The position numbers and the translations under genes are program-made. A stretch of 64,000 nucleotides of DNA from Salinisphaera sp. (GTDB taxonomy: Bacteria > Pseudomonadota > Gammaproteobacteria > Nevskiales > Salinisphaeraceae): positions 1 to 64,000 of the forward strand of contig NZ_PBYA01000031.1 in assembly GCF_002729955.1 (NCBI RefSeq), given 5' to 3'. This document shows, in pieces, positions 63,368 through 64,000 of this stretch. Under the pieces are notes generated by a model. The model had not been told where the DNA came from and did no database searches. It saw only the letters and a list, made by a program, of their open reading frames with translations. Each line of letters begins with the position of its first letter. Position 1 is the stretch's first letter.

Positions 63368-64000
63368 TTAATCGACATGACGCCGGATCACGTCTTCGTA
63401 GTCGCGAATACGGTGGATATAGCGCACCGGCTCATGGCCCCGCGCATAGCCGTACTTCAGCGACGGGTAGTAGCGCTTGTCGGCCAGCAGGGGCAGAACC
63501 TTCTTGAGGTCGCGCCAGGAGTGCGGGTTCTTGTCCAGACGCTTGGCGAGGCGCTGTGCGTCACGCAGATGGGCCAGGCCGATGTTGTAGGCAGCCAGCG
63601 CCATCAGCAGCCGATCGGGCGAGGGCACGGCCTCGTCGATCCGCGAGCGCATCCGGCTCAGATATTTGGCGCCGCCATGGATGCTCTCGGCCGGGTCGAG
63701 ACGATTGTCGACCCCCATTGCGTTGGCCGTACGGCCTGTCAGCATCATCAGCCCGCGTACGCCGGTGGGGCTTTTGGCTTTCGGATCCCATTTGGATTCC
63801 TGATAGGCCTGGGCGGCGAGCAATAGCGGCGGCAGGGAATGGTTTTCGCCGGCGCGCTCGAAGAGCGAGTCGTAGCGCGGCAGCACGGTGTCGATACGTC
63901 GAACCAGGGCGCGCCGGTCAACGAAATCGAACGCCGGCAGATAGGCGTAGTAGCGATTCTGCATGGCCCTGCGTGCCTGCTGGCCCGGCTCGCTTTGCAG
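63368..64000 (-). CDS. mltF: Membrane-bound lytic transglycosylase MltF, N-terminus outside window
   Basis: This is the C-terminal part of MltF, a lytic transglycosylase that cleaves peptidoglycan at the outer membrane. The open frame continues to base 64000 on the minus strand, so the start and the N-terminal solute-binding domain are outside. The catalytic Glu is in AAQAYQESKWDP. The signature SPTGVRGLMMLTGRTANAMGV and the later AAYNIGLAHLRDA are typical of the SLT/MltF domain, as is YGYARGHEPVRYIHRIRDYE near the end. Confidence 0.93.
   Translation of the reverse strand: MQSEPGQQARRAMQNRYYAYLPAFDFVDRRALVRRIDTVLPRYDSLFERAGENHSLPPLLLAAQAYQESKWDPKAKSPTGVRGLMMLTGRTANAMGVDNRLDPAESIHGGAKYLSRMRSRIDEAVPSPDRLLMALAAYNIGLAHLRDAQRLAKRLDKNPHSWRDLKKVLPLLADKRYYPSLKYGYARGHEPVRYIHRIRDYEDVIRRHVD

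Overview
The window is a high-GC chromosomal segment of a Gammaproteobacterium. The gene order of its left half (cdsA, rseP, bamA, skp, lpxD, fabZ, lpxA, lpxB, rnhB, dnaE, accA, tilS, pyrG, kdsA, eno, ftsB, truD, surE, pcm, nlpD) is the conserved gammaproteobacterial envelope/replication cluster. Protein style and gene content are compatible with a marine or halophilic lineage such as Salinisphaera, but the genus is an inference and nothing here proves it.

Layout. 1-9042: envelope biogenesis (CDP-diacylglycerol synthesis, the RseP protease, outer-membrane protein assembly, lipid A synthesis) ending in rnhB. 9343-20584: DNA polymerase III alpha, acetyl-CoA carboxylase alpha subunit, tRNA(Ile) lysidine synthetase, CTP synthase, KDO-8-P synthase, enolase, FtsB and TruD. 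20763-25103: two inverted genes (DJ-1/PfpI-like, Smr), then surE-pcm-yqaA-nlpD without rpoS. 25312-31062: alanine aminotransferase, homoserine dehydrogenase, threonine synthase and RecJ. 31430-36723 (minus strand): a SUF iron-sulfur operon, sufB-sufC-sufD-sufS-Rieske ferredoxin. 36924-46356: a DUF3015-like lipoprotein, thioesterases, a SelW-like protein, FadE with a TetR regulator, a nitroreductase, PurB and FumC. Three strong intrinsic terminators lie in this stretch.

47197-51702 is the most unusual region: a chromosomal integron. A tyrosine recombinase with the IntI-specific insertion is read leftward. A GTTGGGT attI core follows on its other side, and then at least six attC sites, all in the same orientation and pointing away from intI, delimit about seven cassettes. 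The cassettes carry small membrane proteins, a lipoprotein, a protein with a nuclease-like motif pattern, a Vat/CatB-type acetyltransferase, and two adjacent near-duplicate 347-bp cassettes with no credible gene. The integrase has Gln in place of the first His of its catalytic HxxR motif, so it is unclear whether the system is still active.

51877-64000 is accessory to ordinary: yjdM, a lipoprotein, an ECF sigma/anti-sigma pair, a GNAT acetyltransferase preceded by a methyltransferase remnant, a GAF-GGDEF-EAL phosphodiesterase, a GntP permease, DCC and DoxX-like proteins, an AzlCD exporter, small uncharacterised genes, and the 3' end of mltF running off the right edge. No rRNA, tRNA or CRISPR array was recognised.
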